Shown here: positions 26,633 through 35,000 of the stretch, piece by piece
Layout: each line of letters opens with the position of its first letter
How positions within the stretch are numbered: position 1 is the first letter of the stretch
Source: Ectopseudomonas oleovorans
GTDB taxonomy: Bacteria; Pseudomonadota; Gammaproteobacteria; Pseudomonadales; Pseudomonadaceae
Assembly: GCF_003052605.1 (NCBI RefSeq)
Contig: NZ_QASO01000050.1
Coordinates: 1-46,104, forward strand
Direction of reading: 5' to 3'
Length of the DNA stretch: 46,104 nucleotides
Translations under genes and position numbers: made by a program
Notes under the pieces: model-generated
What the model saw: the letters and a program-made list of their open reading frames with translations, nothing else
Database searches by the model: none
What the model was told of the DNA's origin: nothing

Positions 26633-28186
26633 CTACTCCTTGCCCAACCCGTGCTGCCGTAGCTTGTTGGCGATGGTGGTATGGGAGACACCGAGGCGCT
26701 TGCCCAACTGACGGCTGCTCGGGTGATCGCGGAACAGCCGCTCCAGCACCGCCTTCTCGAAGCGGCCGAGGATATCGTCGAGGTTGCCGTCGACAGAGAA
26801 CTCACCGAGCGGCTGTGGCGCGCCGTAGTCCGGCAGGCGGATATGCTCGGCCTTTACCGTACCGCCATCGCACAGCGACACCGCCTGGAACAGCACGTTT
26901 TCCAGTTGCCTCACGTTGCCCGGCCAATGATAATGGGCCATGCGCTCGAAGGCCTGCGGCGCCAGTTTCGGCAGCGCACAACCGATCTGCCGGCTGGCGG
27001 AATCGAGAAAGTGCTCGACCAAAGGTGCCAGGCCATCGAGGCATTCGCGCAGCGGCGGGATATGCAGGCTGAGCACGTTAAGGCGGTGGTAGAGATCCTG
27101 ACGAAACTCGCCATGGGCGCAGAGTTCGGACAGATCGACCTGGGTGGCGCAGATCACTCGCACGTCCAGGTACACCTCCTCGTCGCTGCCCACACGGCGG
27201 AAGCAACCATCCTGCAGAAAGCGCAGCAGCTTGGCCTGCAGACGCGGGCTCATCTCGCCGACGCCATCGAGAAACAGCGTGCCGCCTGCAGTCAGCTCCA
27301 ACAGTCCGAGCTTGCCTTCCGGGCGCGCGCCTTCGAAAGCACCGGGGCCGTAGCCGAACAGCTCGGTCTCAGCCATGGACTCTGGTAACCCTGCGCAGTT
27401 AAGTGCCATGAACGGCGATTGCCCGCGCGGGCTGGCCAGGTGACAGGCGCGCGCCAGCAGCTCCTTGCCGGTGCCGGTTTCGCCCTCGATCAGCAGCGGC
27501 GCGTCCAGCGGCGCCATACGGCGCGCTTCCTTGACTACCGCGGCCATCACCTTGGAGCTCTGGAAGATCGAGTCGAAGCCGCGCAGCTCCTGCTTGCGCA
27601 CGTGGTAGATGCGCTCGCCGACGCGGTCGGCGCGGTGCAGGGTCAGCACCGCGCCGGCCAGCGCCTCGCTGTCGTCGTGCTCGTTCTGCAACGGCGCGAT
27701 ATCGGCGAGAAACACATCGCCCTTGATCTTCACCCGCAGGCCGTTGATCCGCGCCTTGTTGGCGCGCACCAACTCGGGCAGGTCGAAGTCCTCGGCATAA
27801 CGCGACAGCGCCATGCCCGGCACCTCGTCGACGCGCACGCCGAGCAGCTGCGCGGCGCTGCGATTGGCGGCGACGATGCTGCCGCCCATGTCGATCGACA
27901 GCACCGGGAAATCCAGCGCACCGAGCAGCGCGTTGAGCTCCAGATGACGGCGCTCGCTGGGCATCAGGCCGACGCGCTTGACCCCGAACACCCCGGGGAT
28001 GGCCTCGAATTTGGGCCGCAGCGACTGGAACTGCAGGTTGATCAGGTTCGGGCAGTGCAAGTAGATGGCGTTGCCCTGCTCGCCGCCCACTTCGCCGCGG
28101 GCGACATTGATGCCGTAGTCGACCAGCAGGTTGAGGATGTCACGCAGGATGCCAACACGGTTTTGGCAGTGGACCTTGATACGCAT
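26633..28186 (-). CDS. phhR: TyrR/PhhR-type regulator of aromatic amino acid catabolism
   Basis: A 517-residue activator. Domain order: N-terminal ACT-like ligand domain (1-75, MRIKVHCQNRVGILRDIL), PAS (about 80-190), AAA+ ATPase (about 205-430, Walker A GETGTGKE, Walker B-like GGTLFLDGVGEM) and C-terminal TyrR-type HTH (about 470-515, SRQLGKRLGVSHTTIANKLRQHG). The sigma-54 contact loop reads GAFEGA in place of GAFTGA. It binds phenylalanine or tyrosine and activates phhABC, which is divergent here across 256 bases. A TyrR-like box lies in that gap. Confidence 0.92.
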   Translation of the reverse strand: MRIKVHCQNRVGILRDILNLLVDYGINVARGEVGGEQGNAIYLHCPNLINLQFQSLRPKFEAIPGVFGVKRVGLMPSERRHLELNALLGALDFPVLSIDMGGSIVAANRSAAQLLGVRVDEVPGMALSRYAEDFDLPELVRANKARINGLRVKIKGDVFLADIAPLQNEHDDSEALAGAVLTLHRADRVGERIYHVRKQELRGFDSIFQSSKVMAAVVKEARRMAPLDAPLLIEGETGTGKELLARACHLASPRGQSPFMALNCAGLPESMAETELFGYGPGAFEGARPEGKLGLLELTAGGTLFLDGVGEMSPRLQAKLLRFLQDGCFRRVGSDEEVYLDVRVICATQVDLSELCAHGEFRQDLYHRLNVLSLHIPPLRECLDGLAPLVEHFLDSASRQIGCALPKLAPQAFERMAHYHWPGNVRQLENVLFQAVSLCDGGTVKAEHIRLPDYGAPQPLGEFSVDGNLDDILGRFEKAVLERLFRDHPSSRQLGKRLGVSHTTIANKLRQHGLGKE

Positions 28187-28313
28187 GGCTCAGGCTCTTG
28201 TTGTTATGGCCGCCGCCAGGTCGCTGAAATCGACGATGGCAGCATAATTTCCGTCAAGAATATGTGACACCAAAACCAACCAGCAAGCTGGATATTCGCC
28301 ATTCCGGCAAAAT

Positions 28314-28331
28314 CGTAATCAAAATTTTACA
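28314..28331. promoter_or_regulatory. TyrR/PhhR-type box upstream of phhA
   Basis: CGTAAT-CAAAAT-TTTACA; on the other strand TGTAAA-ATTTTG-ATTACG. This fits TGTAAA-N6-TTTACA except at two positions in one arm. It lies 112 bases before phhA. I saw no convincing sigma-54 -24/-12 element. Confidence 0.5.
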
Positions 28332-28378
28332 GTTTCTGGACCCTGCGTAAGGCACCGCCTCTCACTCGCCTGCTTTCA

Positions 28379-28406
28379 ACCCGAGCAATCAGCGGCATGC
28401 TCGGGT
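28379..28406. promoter_or_regulatory. 9-bp hairpin in the phhA leader
   Basis: ACCCGAGCA (28379-28387) and TGCTCGGGT (28398-28406) are perfectly complementary around a 10-base loop, 37 bases before the phhA start. No T-run follows, so it is an operator or a leader stem more likely than a terminator. Confidence 0.5.
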
Positions 28407-28442
28407 CAAGACAAGAACAACAGCCCCCAGAAGGAGGCAGCG

Positions 28443-29228
28443 ATGAAGAGTACGCAGTACCTGGCCCGGGAACCGGACGAGAGTGGCTTTATCCATTACC
28501 CGGAAAGCGAGCATCAGGTGTGGAATACCCTGATCACCCGCCAGCTGGAGGTGATCGAGAATCGCGCCTGCCAGGAATACCTGGACGGTATAGAGCAACT
28601 CGGCCTGCCCATGGAGCGCATTCCGCAGCTCGGCGAGATCAACCGTGTGCTCGAAGCCAGCACCGGCTGGCGCGTGGCGCGGGTTCCGGCGCTGATCCCG
28701 TTCCAGACCTTCTTCGAGCTGCTGGCCAGCAAGCAGTTTCCCGTCGCCACCTTCATCCGCACGCCCGAGGAGCTGGACTACCTGAAGGAACCGGACATCT
28801 TCCACGAGATATTCGGCCACTGCCCAATGCTCACCAACCCCTGGTTCGCCGAATTCACCCACACCTACGGCAAGCTCGGCCTTCAGGCCACGAAAGAGCA
28901 GCGCGTCTATCTGGCGCGGCTGTACTGGCTGACCATCGAATTCGGCCTGCTCGACACCCCAGAGGGCCGGCGCATCTACGGTGGCGGCATCCTCTCCTCG
29001 CCGAAGGAAACTCTCTACGCGCTGTCCGACGTGCCCGAACACCAGCCCTTCGATGCACTCGAAGCGATGCGCACGCCGTATCGCATCGACATCCTGCAGC
29101 CGGTGTACTTCGTCCTGCCCGAGCTCAAGCGCCTGTTCGAGCTGGCTCAGGAAGACATTATGGCGCTGGTGCATCAAGCCATGGCGCTCGGCCTGCACGC
29201 GCCGAAATTTCCGCCGAAAGCCGCGTAG
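28443..29228 (+). CDS. phhA: Phenylalanine 4-hydroxylase
   Basis: Converts phenylalanine to tyrosine with tetrahydropterin, O2 and non-heme iron. The protein has 261 residues, the catalytic-domain-only form usual in bacteria. The iron ligands are in [14 protein letters not shown] (two His) with a downstream Glu in [24 protein letters not shown] precedes them. AAGGAGG is 6 bases upstream of the ATG. It is first of phhABC, although a 176-base gap with a REP-like repeat separates it from phhB. It is probably induced by PhhR with phenylalanine or tyrosine. Confidence 0.95.
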   Translation: MKSTQYLAREPDESGFIHYPESEHQVWNTLITRQLEVIENRACQEYLDGIEQLGLPMERIPQLGEINRVLEASTGWRVARVPALIPFQTFFELLASKQFPVATFIRTPEELDYLKEPDIFHEIFGHCPMLTNPWFAEFTHTYGKLGLQATKEQRVYLARLYWLTIEFGLLDTPEGRRIYGGGILSSPKETLYALSDVPEHQPFDALEAMRTPYRIDILQPVYFVLPELKRLFELAQEDIMALVHQAMALGLHAPKFPPKAA

Positions 29229-29269
29229 ACCGTGACGGCCCATTACCAACAAATGGCGTTGCCCTATCA

Positions 29270-29355
29270 ATTCGCCGCCCCGGCGCGAAACGATTGCGGC
29301 CTGACTCCCTTATCGGCGTTGCCCCCGCGATTCGCCGCGAGGGCGCGGCCCCTAC
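29270..29355. repeat. Degenerate REP between phhA and phhB
   Basis: ATTCGCCGCCCCGGCGCG... and ...GATTCGCCGCGAGGGCGCGGCCCCTAC form imperfect arms, placed within an operon as in the itaconate cluster. Confidence 0.55.
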
Positions 29356-29404
29356 ACTCGATGATCAACTACTGTCATTACATTGTTTACCCAGGAGAAC
29401 CCCA

Positions 29405-29758
29405 ATGAGCCTTGCCCAAACCCAATGCGAAGCCTGCCGCGCCGATGCGCCGAAAGTGACCGATGAAGAACTCGCCGAGCTGATCCGCGAGATCCCCGAC
29501 TGGAACATCGAGGTACGCGGCGACCATATGGAGCTGGAGCGCGTGTACCTGTTCAAGAATTTCCGCCATGCCCTGGCATTCACCAACGCCGTTGGCGCCA
29601 TCGCCGAGGAAGTCGGCCATCACCCTGCGCTGCTCACCGAATGGGGCAAGGTCACCGTCACCTGGTGGAGCCACGAGATGCGCGGCCTGCACCGCAACGA
29701 CTTCATCATGGCCGCGCGCACCGACGTGCTGGCCGCCAGCGCCGAGGGCCGCAAGTGA
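29405..29758 (+). CDS. phhB: Pterin-4a-carbinolamine dehydratase
   Basis: Recycles the 4a-hydroxy-pterin made by PhhA. The 117-residue protein has the family motif [29 protein letters not shown], with the catalytic histidines in GHHP and the later H, and [15 protein letters not shown] before it. CAGGAG lies 7-10 bases upstream of the ATG. The stop overlaps the GTG start of phhC (GTGA), so the two are translationally coupled. In related species PhhB also affects phhA expression. Confidence 0.94.
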   Translation: MSLAQTQCEACRADAPKVTDEELAELIREIPDWNIEVRGDHMELERVYLFKNFRHALAFTNAVGAIAEEVGHHPALLTEWGKVTVTWWSHEMRGLHRNDFIMAARTDVLAASAEGRK

Positions 29759-30951
29759 ACCATTTCGCCCAGATCGCCCGCGTCCCGGGTGATCCCATCC
29801 TCAGCCTGATGGAAGCCTATCGCCTCGACAGCAACCCGGCGCGCCTGGACCTTGGCGTCGGCGTCTACAAGGACGCCCAGGGCCTGACGCCAATCCCCCA
29901 CGCGGTGAAACTCGCCGAACAGCGCCTGATCGACGACGAACAAACCAAGACCTACGTCGGCGGCCATGGCGACGCCGCGTTCGGCACGCTCCTGAGCCAG
30001 CTGGTGCTGGGCGCTGACTCGGCACTGCTCGCCGAGCAGCGCGCCGGCGCGACGCAAACACCGGGTGGCACCGGCGCCCTGCGGCTGGCGGGTGATTTCA
30101 TTCGTCACTGCCTGCCGGGGCGCGGTATCTGGCTGAGCGATCCGACCTGGCCAATCCATGAAACCCTGTTCGCCGAAGCCGGGCTCAAGGTCGGCCACTA
30201 CCCCTACGTCGGCGCCGACAATCGCCTCGACGTCGAGGCCATGATCGCCGCCCTCACCCACCTGCCCAAGGGTGACGTGGTACTGCTGCATGCCTGCTGC
30301 CACAACCCCACCGGCTTCGACCTCACTCCGCGCGATTGGAAACGCGTGCTGGAGGTGGTCAAGGCGCGCGAACTGCTGCCGCTGATCGACTTCGCCTACC
30401 ACGGCTTCGGTGATGGCCTGGAGCAAGACGCCTGGGCCGTGCGCCTGTTCGCCGCCGAACTGCCGGAGCTGCTGATCACCAGTTCCTGCTCGAAGAACTT
30501 CGGCCTGTATCGCGAACGCACCGGTGCCCTGCTCGTCTGCGCCAGCAACGCCGAAAAGCTTGCCGACATCCGCAGTCAGTTGGCCTGCATCGCCCGCAAC
30601 CTGTGGTCGACGCAGCCCGCCCATGGCGCTGCGGTGGTGGCGCAGATACTCGGTGACGACGAGCTGAAAGGGCTCTGGCTGGACGAGCTGGAAAGCATGC
30701 GCCTGCGCGTCGCCAGCCTGCGTCGCGGCCTGGTCGAAGCGCTGGCACCCCACGGCCTGAGCGAACGCTTCGCGCATATCGCCGAACAGCGCGGCATGTT
30801 CTCCTACACCGGTCTGTCAGCTATACAGGTGCAACGTCTGCGCGAGGAATTCAGCGTGTACATGGTCGGCAGTGGCCGCGCCAACGTCGCCGGACTGGAC
30901 GCCACACGGCTCGACCAATTGGCCAGCGCCATCGCCCAGGTCAGCCTTTGA
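29755..30951 (+). CDS. phhC: Aromatic amino acid aminotransferase
   Basis: Transaminates tyrosine and phenylalanine with 2-oxoglutarate, next after PhhA in tyrosine breakdown. The 398-residue class I (aspartate/TyrB type) aminotransferase has [11 protein letters not shown] near the start, [23 protein letters not shown] and the PLP lysine 247 in [16 protein letters not shown]-terminal GMFSYTGLS and [10 protein letters not shown] complete the family pattern. The start is GTG 29755, overlapping the phhB stop, with GAGGG six bases upstream. The next 204 bases hold no gene and are AT-rich near 31040-31090. Confidence 0.92.
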   Translation: MNHFAQIARVPGDPILSLMEAYRLDSNPARLDLGVGVYKDAQGLTPIPHAVKLAEQRLIDDEQTKTYVGGHGDAAFGTLLSQLVLGADSALLAEQRAGATQTPGGTGALRLAGDFIRHCLPGRGIWLSDPTWPIHETLFAEAGLKVGHYPYVGADNRLDVEAMIAALTHLPKGDVVLLHACCHNPTGFDLTPRDWKRVLEVVKARELLPLIDFAYHGFGDGLEQDAWAVRLFAAELPELLITSSCSKNFGLYRERTGALLVCASNAEKLADIRSQLACIARNLWSTQPAHGAAVVAQILGDDELKGLWLDELESMRLRVASLRRGLVEALAPHGLSERFAHIAEQRGMFSYTGLSAIQVQRLREEFSVYMVGSGRANVAGLDATRLDQLASAIAQVSL

Positions 30952-31155
30952 TGCAGCCAACGCAACGGGCCGGAATCGGTGCACGCACAGGTTCCGGCGC
31001 CCCGGCAGCGCGCAGCGTAGCGACTCAGAAAATACTCAACTACCGTTTATCGATAAAAATAAATCTTATAAATCAATAACTTAAACAAACAACCCGGCAG
31101 GCACTGGCCTGCTTCATGCTTGCCATCGGCGGCATAGTCCCCTAGGGTGGTTTGC

Positions 31156-32406
31156 ATGTTGTCTCTCATTGCCCCCATCAGCTCGTTGCTGAGCGGCGTG
31201 GCTCTGCTCCTGCTCGGCAATGGTCTACTCAACACCCTCCTGACCCTGCGTGGCGTCGCCGAAGGCTACTCCACCACGATGCTCGGCCTGATCATGTCCG
31301 GGTACTTCGTCGGGTTCCTCCTCGGCACCTGGCTGGCGACTCCGCTGGTTCGACGCATCGGACATATCCGCGCGTTCGCCTGCTGCGCCGCCCTGGCTGC
31401 CATTGCCGCCCTGCTCCATCTGCTGCTGATCGATCCGTGGGTCTGGCTGCTGCTGCGTGTGCTCTACGGTCTGGCGCTGGTGACGCTGTACATGGTCATC
31501 GAGAGCTGGCTCAACGCCAAAGCGCCCAACGAGAAGCGCGGCCAAGTGTTCGCCCTGTACATGGCGGTCAACCTCGGCGCCCTGGCCCTGGCTCAGCAAC
31601 TGCTGCACCTGGCCGACCCGGTGCAATTCACCCTCTTCGCCATCGCTGCCATCCTCATTAGCGCCGCGCTGATGCCCATCACCCTTACCCGCCAGGCACA
31701 GCCGAGCCTGCCCGAGACACCGCCGAGCAACCTGCGCCAACTGTGGAATATTGCGCCGCTAGCGATAGTCGCAGCCGGCCTCTCCGGCCTTGCCATGGGC
31801 GGCTTCTGGGGCATGGCGCCGGTCTATGCCAGCCTGGCCGGTTTCGATACGCCGGGCGTCGGCCTGCTGATGACCGCGACCATTCTCGGTGGCGCCCTGC
31901 TGCAATGGCCCATCGGTATCTACTCGGATCGCCACGACCGGCGCCAGGTACTGCTCTGGGTGGTGATACTGGCAGTCGCCCTGGCGCTGATCATGAGCCT
32001 GCTGCCGGCCGGCCCACTGCTGCTCGGCGCCATCTTCATCTGGGGCGGCCTGGCTTTCGCCATCTACCCCATCGCCGTCGCACAACTGATCGACCAGTTG
32101 CACAGCGACGAGATCCTCTCTGGCTCCGCCAGCTTGCTGATGGTCAATGGCATCGGCTCGGTGTGCGGCCCGCTATTGGCCGGTCTGCTGATGGAGCAGT
32201 TGGGCGCCAGCGCGCTGCCGCTGTACTTCGCTTGCACCCTCGGCCTGCTGGCCGCCTACACCTTTTACCGGCTGCGCCATGTCAGCGATCTGGTCAGCGG
32301 CGACGCTGCGCACTTCACGCCCATGCTGCGCACCAGCCCCACGGTATTGGAGCTGATGCCCGATGCGCCGCCGCACGAATCGACAGAGGAGACGATTCAG
32401 TCCTGA
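31156..32406 (+). CDS. MFS transporter (YcaD-like)
   Basis: A 416-residue major-facilitator protein with twelve predicted membrane helices. The first loop carries a variant of the MFS motif A region (ATPLVRRIGHIRAF), and GIYSDRHDRRQVLLW repeats it in the second half. A hydrophilic C-terminal tail of about 40 residues (from RLRHVSDLVSGDAAHFTPML) is typical of the YcaD group. Substrate unknown. The ATG at 31156 has AGGGTGG just upstream. It appears monocistronic; a MITE-like element starts 7 bases after the stop. Confidence 0.85.
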   Translation: MLSLIAPISSLLSGVALLLLGNGLLNTLLTLRGVAEGYSTTMLGLIMSGYFVGFLLGTWLATPLVRRIGHIRAFACCAALAAIAALLHLLLIDPWVWLLLRVLYGLALVTLYMVIESWLNAKAPNEKRGQVFALYMAVNLGALALAQQLLHLADPVQFTLFAIAAILISAALMPITLTRQAQPSLPETPPSNLRQLWNIAPLAIVAAGLSGLAMGGFWGMAPVYASLAGFDTPGVGLLMTATILGGALLQWPIGIYSDRHDRRQVLLWVVILAVALALIMSLLPAGPLLLGAIFIWGGLAFAIYPIAVAQLIDQLHSDEILSGSASLLMVNGIGSVCGPLLAGLLMEQLGASALPLYFACTLGLLAAYTFYRLRHVSDLVSGDAAHFTPMLRTSPTVLELMPDAPPHESTEETIQS

Positions 32407-32413
32407 AGTCATA

Positions 32414-32553
32414 GAACCTGTTCAAAGACTCGCGAGCTAGAGCCAGGCAAGGCGAAGTCGAGCGAAGAAGCGGAGTTTACGTGCTGTAAATGAGCATTCT
32501 GAGCTCGACTTCAACGCAGCATGGCCGACGCGCAGCAGTCTTTGGACGGGTTC
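32414..32553. mobile_element. 140-bp MITE-like element
   Basis: Terminal inverted repeats GAACCTGTTCAAAGAC and GTCTTTGGACGGGTTC match at 14 of 16 positions. The inside contains no gene and has a subterminal inverted pattern (GAAGTCGAGC / GCTCGACTTC). I recognise this unit as a recurring intergenic repeat in Pseudomonas genomes, from memory. No convincing target duplication is visible beyond a possible TA. Confidence 0.65.
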
Positions 32554-32664
32554 TTAAAGGCTGTTTCGGCAAGGCCTTGAGCCTACCCCAAGCAGCCAGA
32601 AACCCGGCCCGTCGGCCGCTCGCCACCGAGCAACGCCGCAGCGGCCACTTCTGGAGAAACAACG

Positions 32665-34923
32665 ATGCTATTAGCTACCGACCTGGATGGAACCTTTCTC
32701 GCTGGCGACCCCGAAGATCGCCTGAGCCTCTACCAGACCATCGCCGCCCACCCCGAGATCAAGCTCGCCTATGTCACCGGGCGCAGCCTGGAGGCAGTGC
32801 TGCCGCTGCTGGCCGACCCGACACTGCCGCAGCCGGACTACATCATCGCCGACGTCGGCGCGACCCTGGTGCATGGCGACAGCCTGCAACCGATCCAGCA
32901 GTTGCAGAGTGTGGTCGATGCCCGCTGGCCCGGCGAAACCCAGGTAGCCAGCGTCATCGAGCCGTTCGGCCTGGAGCGTCAGGACGTGCCGCAGGCGCGC
33001 CGCTGCTCCTACTTCTGCACGCCTGAGCAGGCAGCCAACCCGGCGCTACGCAAGATCGCCGATGAACTGGGCTGCGACCTGCTCTACTCCGCCGAGCTGT
33101 ACCTGGACTTTCTGCCCAAAGGGGTGAACAAGGGCAGCAGCCTGCAGGCCCTGGCCGACTGGCTGGAGCTGGATCACGACCAGGTGCTGGCGGCCGGCGA
33201 TACGCTCAATGACCTGTCCATGCTCAGCGCCAGCTTCCATGGCGTGTGTGTCGGCCAGTCGGAAGCCGCGCTGCTGGACGCCACGCGCAGCCACTCGCGC
33301 ACTCTGCACGCCAGCCGCCCTGGCTGCGGCGGCATTCTCGAAGCCTTCGCCCATTTCGGCTTCCTTGGCGAGCACGGCATCGCCGCCGAACGGCGCCAGG
33401 CCGCGCAGCCGGGTAAGGCCGAGCTGGTGATGGTCTATCATCGCCTGCCCTATGAGGAATACCGCAACGCGGCCGGCAAGCTGCAACGTCGTCGCCCGAC
33501 CTCACCCAACGGCATCATTCCCACCCTGCTCAGCTTCTTCGGCGACGGCCGCCCCGGCTCCTGGGTTGCCTGGGCCGTGCACGAGGACGGCGACGAACCG
33601 TTCGACAGCCACACCACCGTGGACGCCGAGCGCTATCCCAAGCTCACCGCCGCGCGGGTCAAGCTGAGCAAGGAAGAAGTCGATATCTTCTACAAGCGCT
33701 TCTCCAAGGAAGCCTTCTGGCCGACCCTGCACACTTTCTGGGAGCGCGCCGTCTTCAACGAAGACGACTGGCAGGTATTCCTCAAGGTCAACCGCGCCTT
33801 CGCCGAACGCACCGCGCTGGAGGCCGCCGAAGGCGCCATCGTCTGGCTGCACGACTACAACCTGTGGATGGTGCCGGCCTACCTGCGCGAGCTGCGCCCG
33901 GATCTGCGCATCGCCTTCTTCCACCACACCTACTTCCCCTCGGCGGACGTGTTCAACGTGCTGCCCTGGCGCCGGCAGATCGTCGGCAGCCTGCTGCAGT
34001 GCGATTACATCGGTTTTCACATTCCACGCCAGGTGGAGAACTTCGTCGATGTGGCCCGTGGTGTATTCCCACTGAAAACCCTGGATCGACAGAACTGCGC
34101 ACCGCGCTTCATCACCTACGGTTGCGCCGTCGGCCTGGAGCGCATGACCACCGCGCTGGATACCGGCACGCGCCAGGTCAAACTGGGTGCGCACCCGGTG
34201 GGGCTGGATATCGACCGCGTGCGCAATGCATTGGAGGCACCGAAGATCAAGGAGCTGATGGCCCAGCTACGCGAAGAGATGAAAGGCGTGAAGCTGATCC
34301 TCTCGGTCGAACGCCTCGACTACACCAAGGGCATCCTGGAAAAACTCAACGCCTACGAACGCCTGTTGGCCGACAACCCCGAACTGCTCGGCAAGGTCAC
34401 CCTGGTAACGGTCTGCGTACCGGCCGCGCGCGAGATGACCGTCTACAACGAACTGCAAACGCAGATCGAACAGGCGGTCGGTCGCATCAACGGCCGCTTC
34501 GCCCGCATCGGCTGGACGCCTTTGCAGTTCTTCTTCCGCAGCCTGCCCTTCGAGGAAGTCAGCGCCTGGTACGCCATGGCCGACGTGATGTGGATCACCC
34601 CGCTGCGCGACGGGCTGAACCTGGTGGCCAAGGAGTTCGTCGCAGCGCAAGGCCTGCTCGGCGGGCGTGGTGTGCTGGTGCTGTCGGAGTTCGCCGGCGC
34701 GGCAGCCGAACTCAAGGGCGCCCTGCTGACCAACCCGCACGACCCGGCCGACCTGGCACAGACCTGCTACCTGGCGCTGAACCTGCCCAAGAGCGAAGCC
34801 CAGGCGCGCCTGCGCGAGCTGTTCGATATCGTCTGCTTCAACGACATTCGCCGCTGGGGCGAGGACGTCCTCGCCGGCGTACAAGTGCAGGAAGAGCCAG
34901 AACCGCTGACCTTGGCCAGTTGA
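32665..34923 (+). CDS. ggpPS: Bifunctional glucosylglycerol-phosphate phosphatase/synthase
   Basis: Makes the compatible solute glucosylglycerol from ADP-glucose and glycerol-3-phosphate. The protein has 752 residues. The N-terminal HAD phosphatase domain (1-235) has DLDGT at 6-10, TGRS, and GDTLND near 178-183. A GT20 glycosyltransferase follows (about 255-735, with WLHDYNLWMVPAYLRE, FFHHTYFPSADVFNVLPWRRQIVG, GFHIPRQVENFVDVARGVFP, LSVERLDYTKGILEK, PLRDGLNLVAKEFVAAQ). The FHIPRQVENFVDV segment fits GgpS and not OtsA. This fused order is known from Pseudomonas GgpPS. GGAG lies 11 bases upstream of the ATG. Trehalose-phosphate synthesis is the alternative. Confidence 0.88.
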   Translation: MLLATDLDGTFLAGDPEDRLSLYQTIAAHPEIKLAYVTGRSLEAVLPLLADPTLPQPDYIIADVGATLVHGDSLQPIQQLQSVVDARWPGETQVASVIEPFGLERQDVPQARRCSYFCTPEQAANPALRKIADELGCDLLYSAELYLDFLPKGVNKGSSLQALADWLELDHDQVLAAGDTLNDLSMLSASFHGVCVGQSEAALLDATRSHSRTLHASRPGCGGILEAFAHFGFLGEHGIAAERRQAAQPGKAELVMVYHRLPYEEYRNAAGKLQRRRPTSPNGIIPTLLSFFGDGRPGSWVAWAVHEDGDEPFDSHTTVDAERYPKLTAARVKLSKEEVDIFYKRFSKEAFWPTLHTFWERAVFNEDDWQVFLKVNRAFAERTALEAAEGAIVWLHDYNLWMVPAYLRELRPDLRIAFFHHTYFPSADVFNVLPWRRQIVGSLLQCDYIGFHIPRQVENFVDVARGVFPLKTLDRQNCAPRFITYGCAVGLERMTTALDTGTRQVKLGAHPVGLDIDRVRNALEAPKIKELMAQLREEMKGVKLILSVERLDYTKGILEKLNAYERLLADNPELLGKVTLVTVCVPAAREMTVYNELQTQIEQAVGRINGRFARIGWTPLQFFFRSLPFEEVSAWYAMADVMWITPLRDGLNLVAKEFVAAQGLLGGRGVLVLSEFAGAAAELKGALLTNPHDPADLAQTCYLALNLPKSEAQARLRELFDIVCFNDIRRWGEDVLAGVQVQEEPEPLTLAS

Positions 34924-34934
34924 GTTCGGACAGG

Positions 34935-34985
34935 CGATGCGCGCCGCGCACACTACTGGTCGACGTAGGGTGCGCTGTGCGCACC
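34935..34985. repeat. GTAGGGTGCGC-type repeat fragment
   Basis: GCGATGCGCGCCGCGCACAC and GTAGGGTGCGCTGTGCGCACC lie in the 77-base gap between ggpPS and the convergent chemoreceptor gene. Only the right arm is a good family match. Confidence 0.6.
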
Positions 34986-35000
34986 GACACGACTGCAGGC

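Noticed and set aside
28332..28442. Sigma-54 promoter for phhA
   Set aside because: TGGACCC...GGC near 28337 does not fit TGGCAC-N5-TTGC well enough.
32665..34923. Trehalose OtsA-OtsB fusion
   Set aside because: Domain order is phosphatase first, and the glycosyltransferase has the GgpS-type FHIPRQVENF segment, so glucosylglycerol synthesis is preferred.
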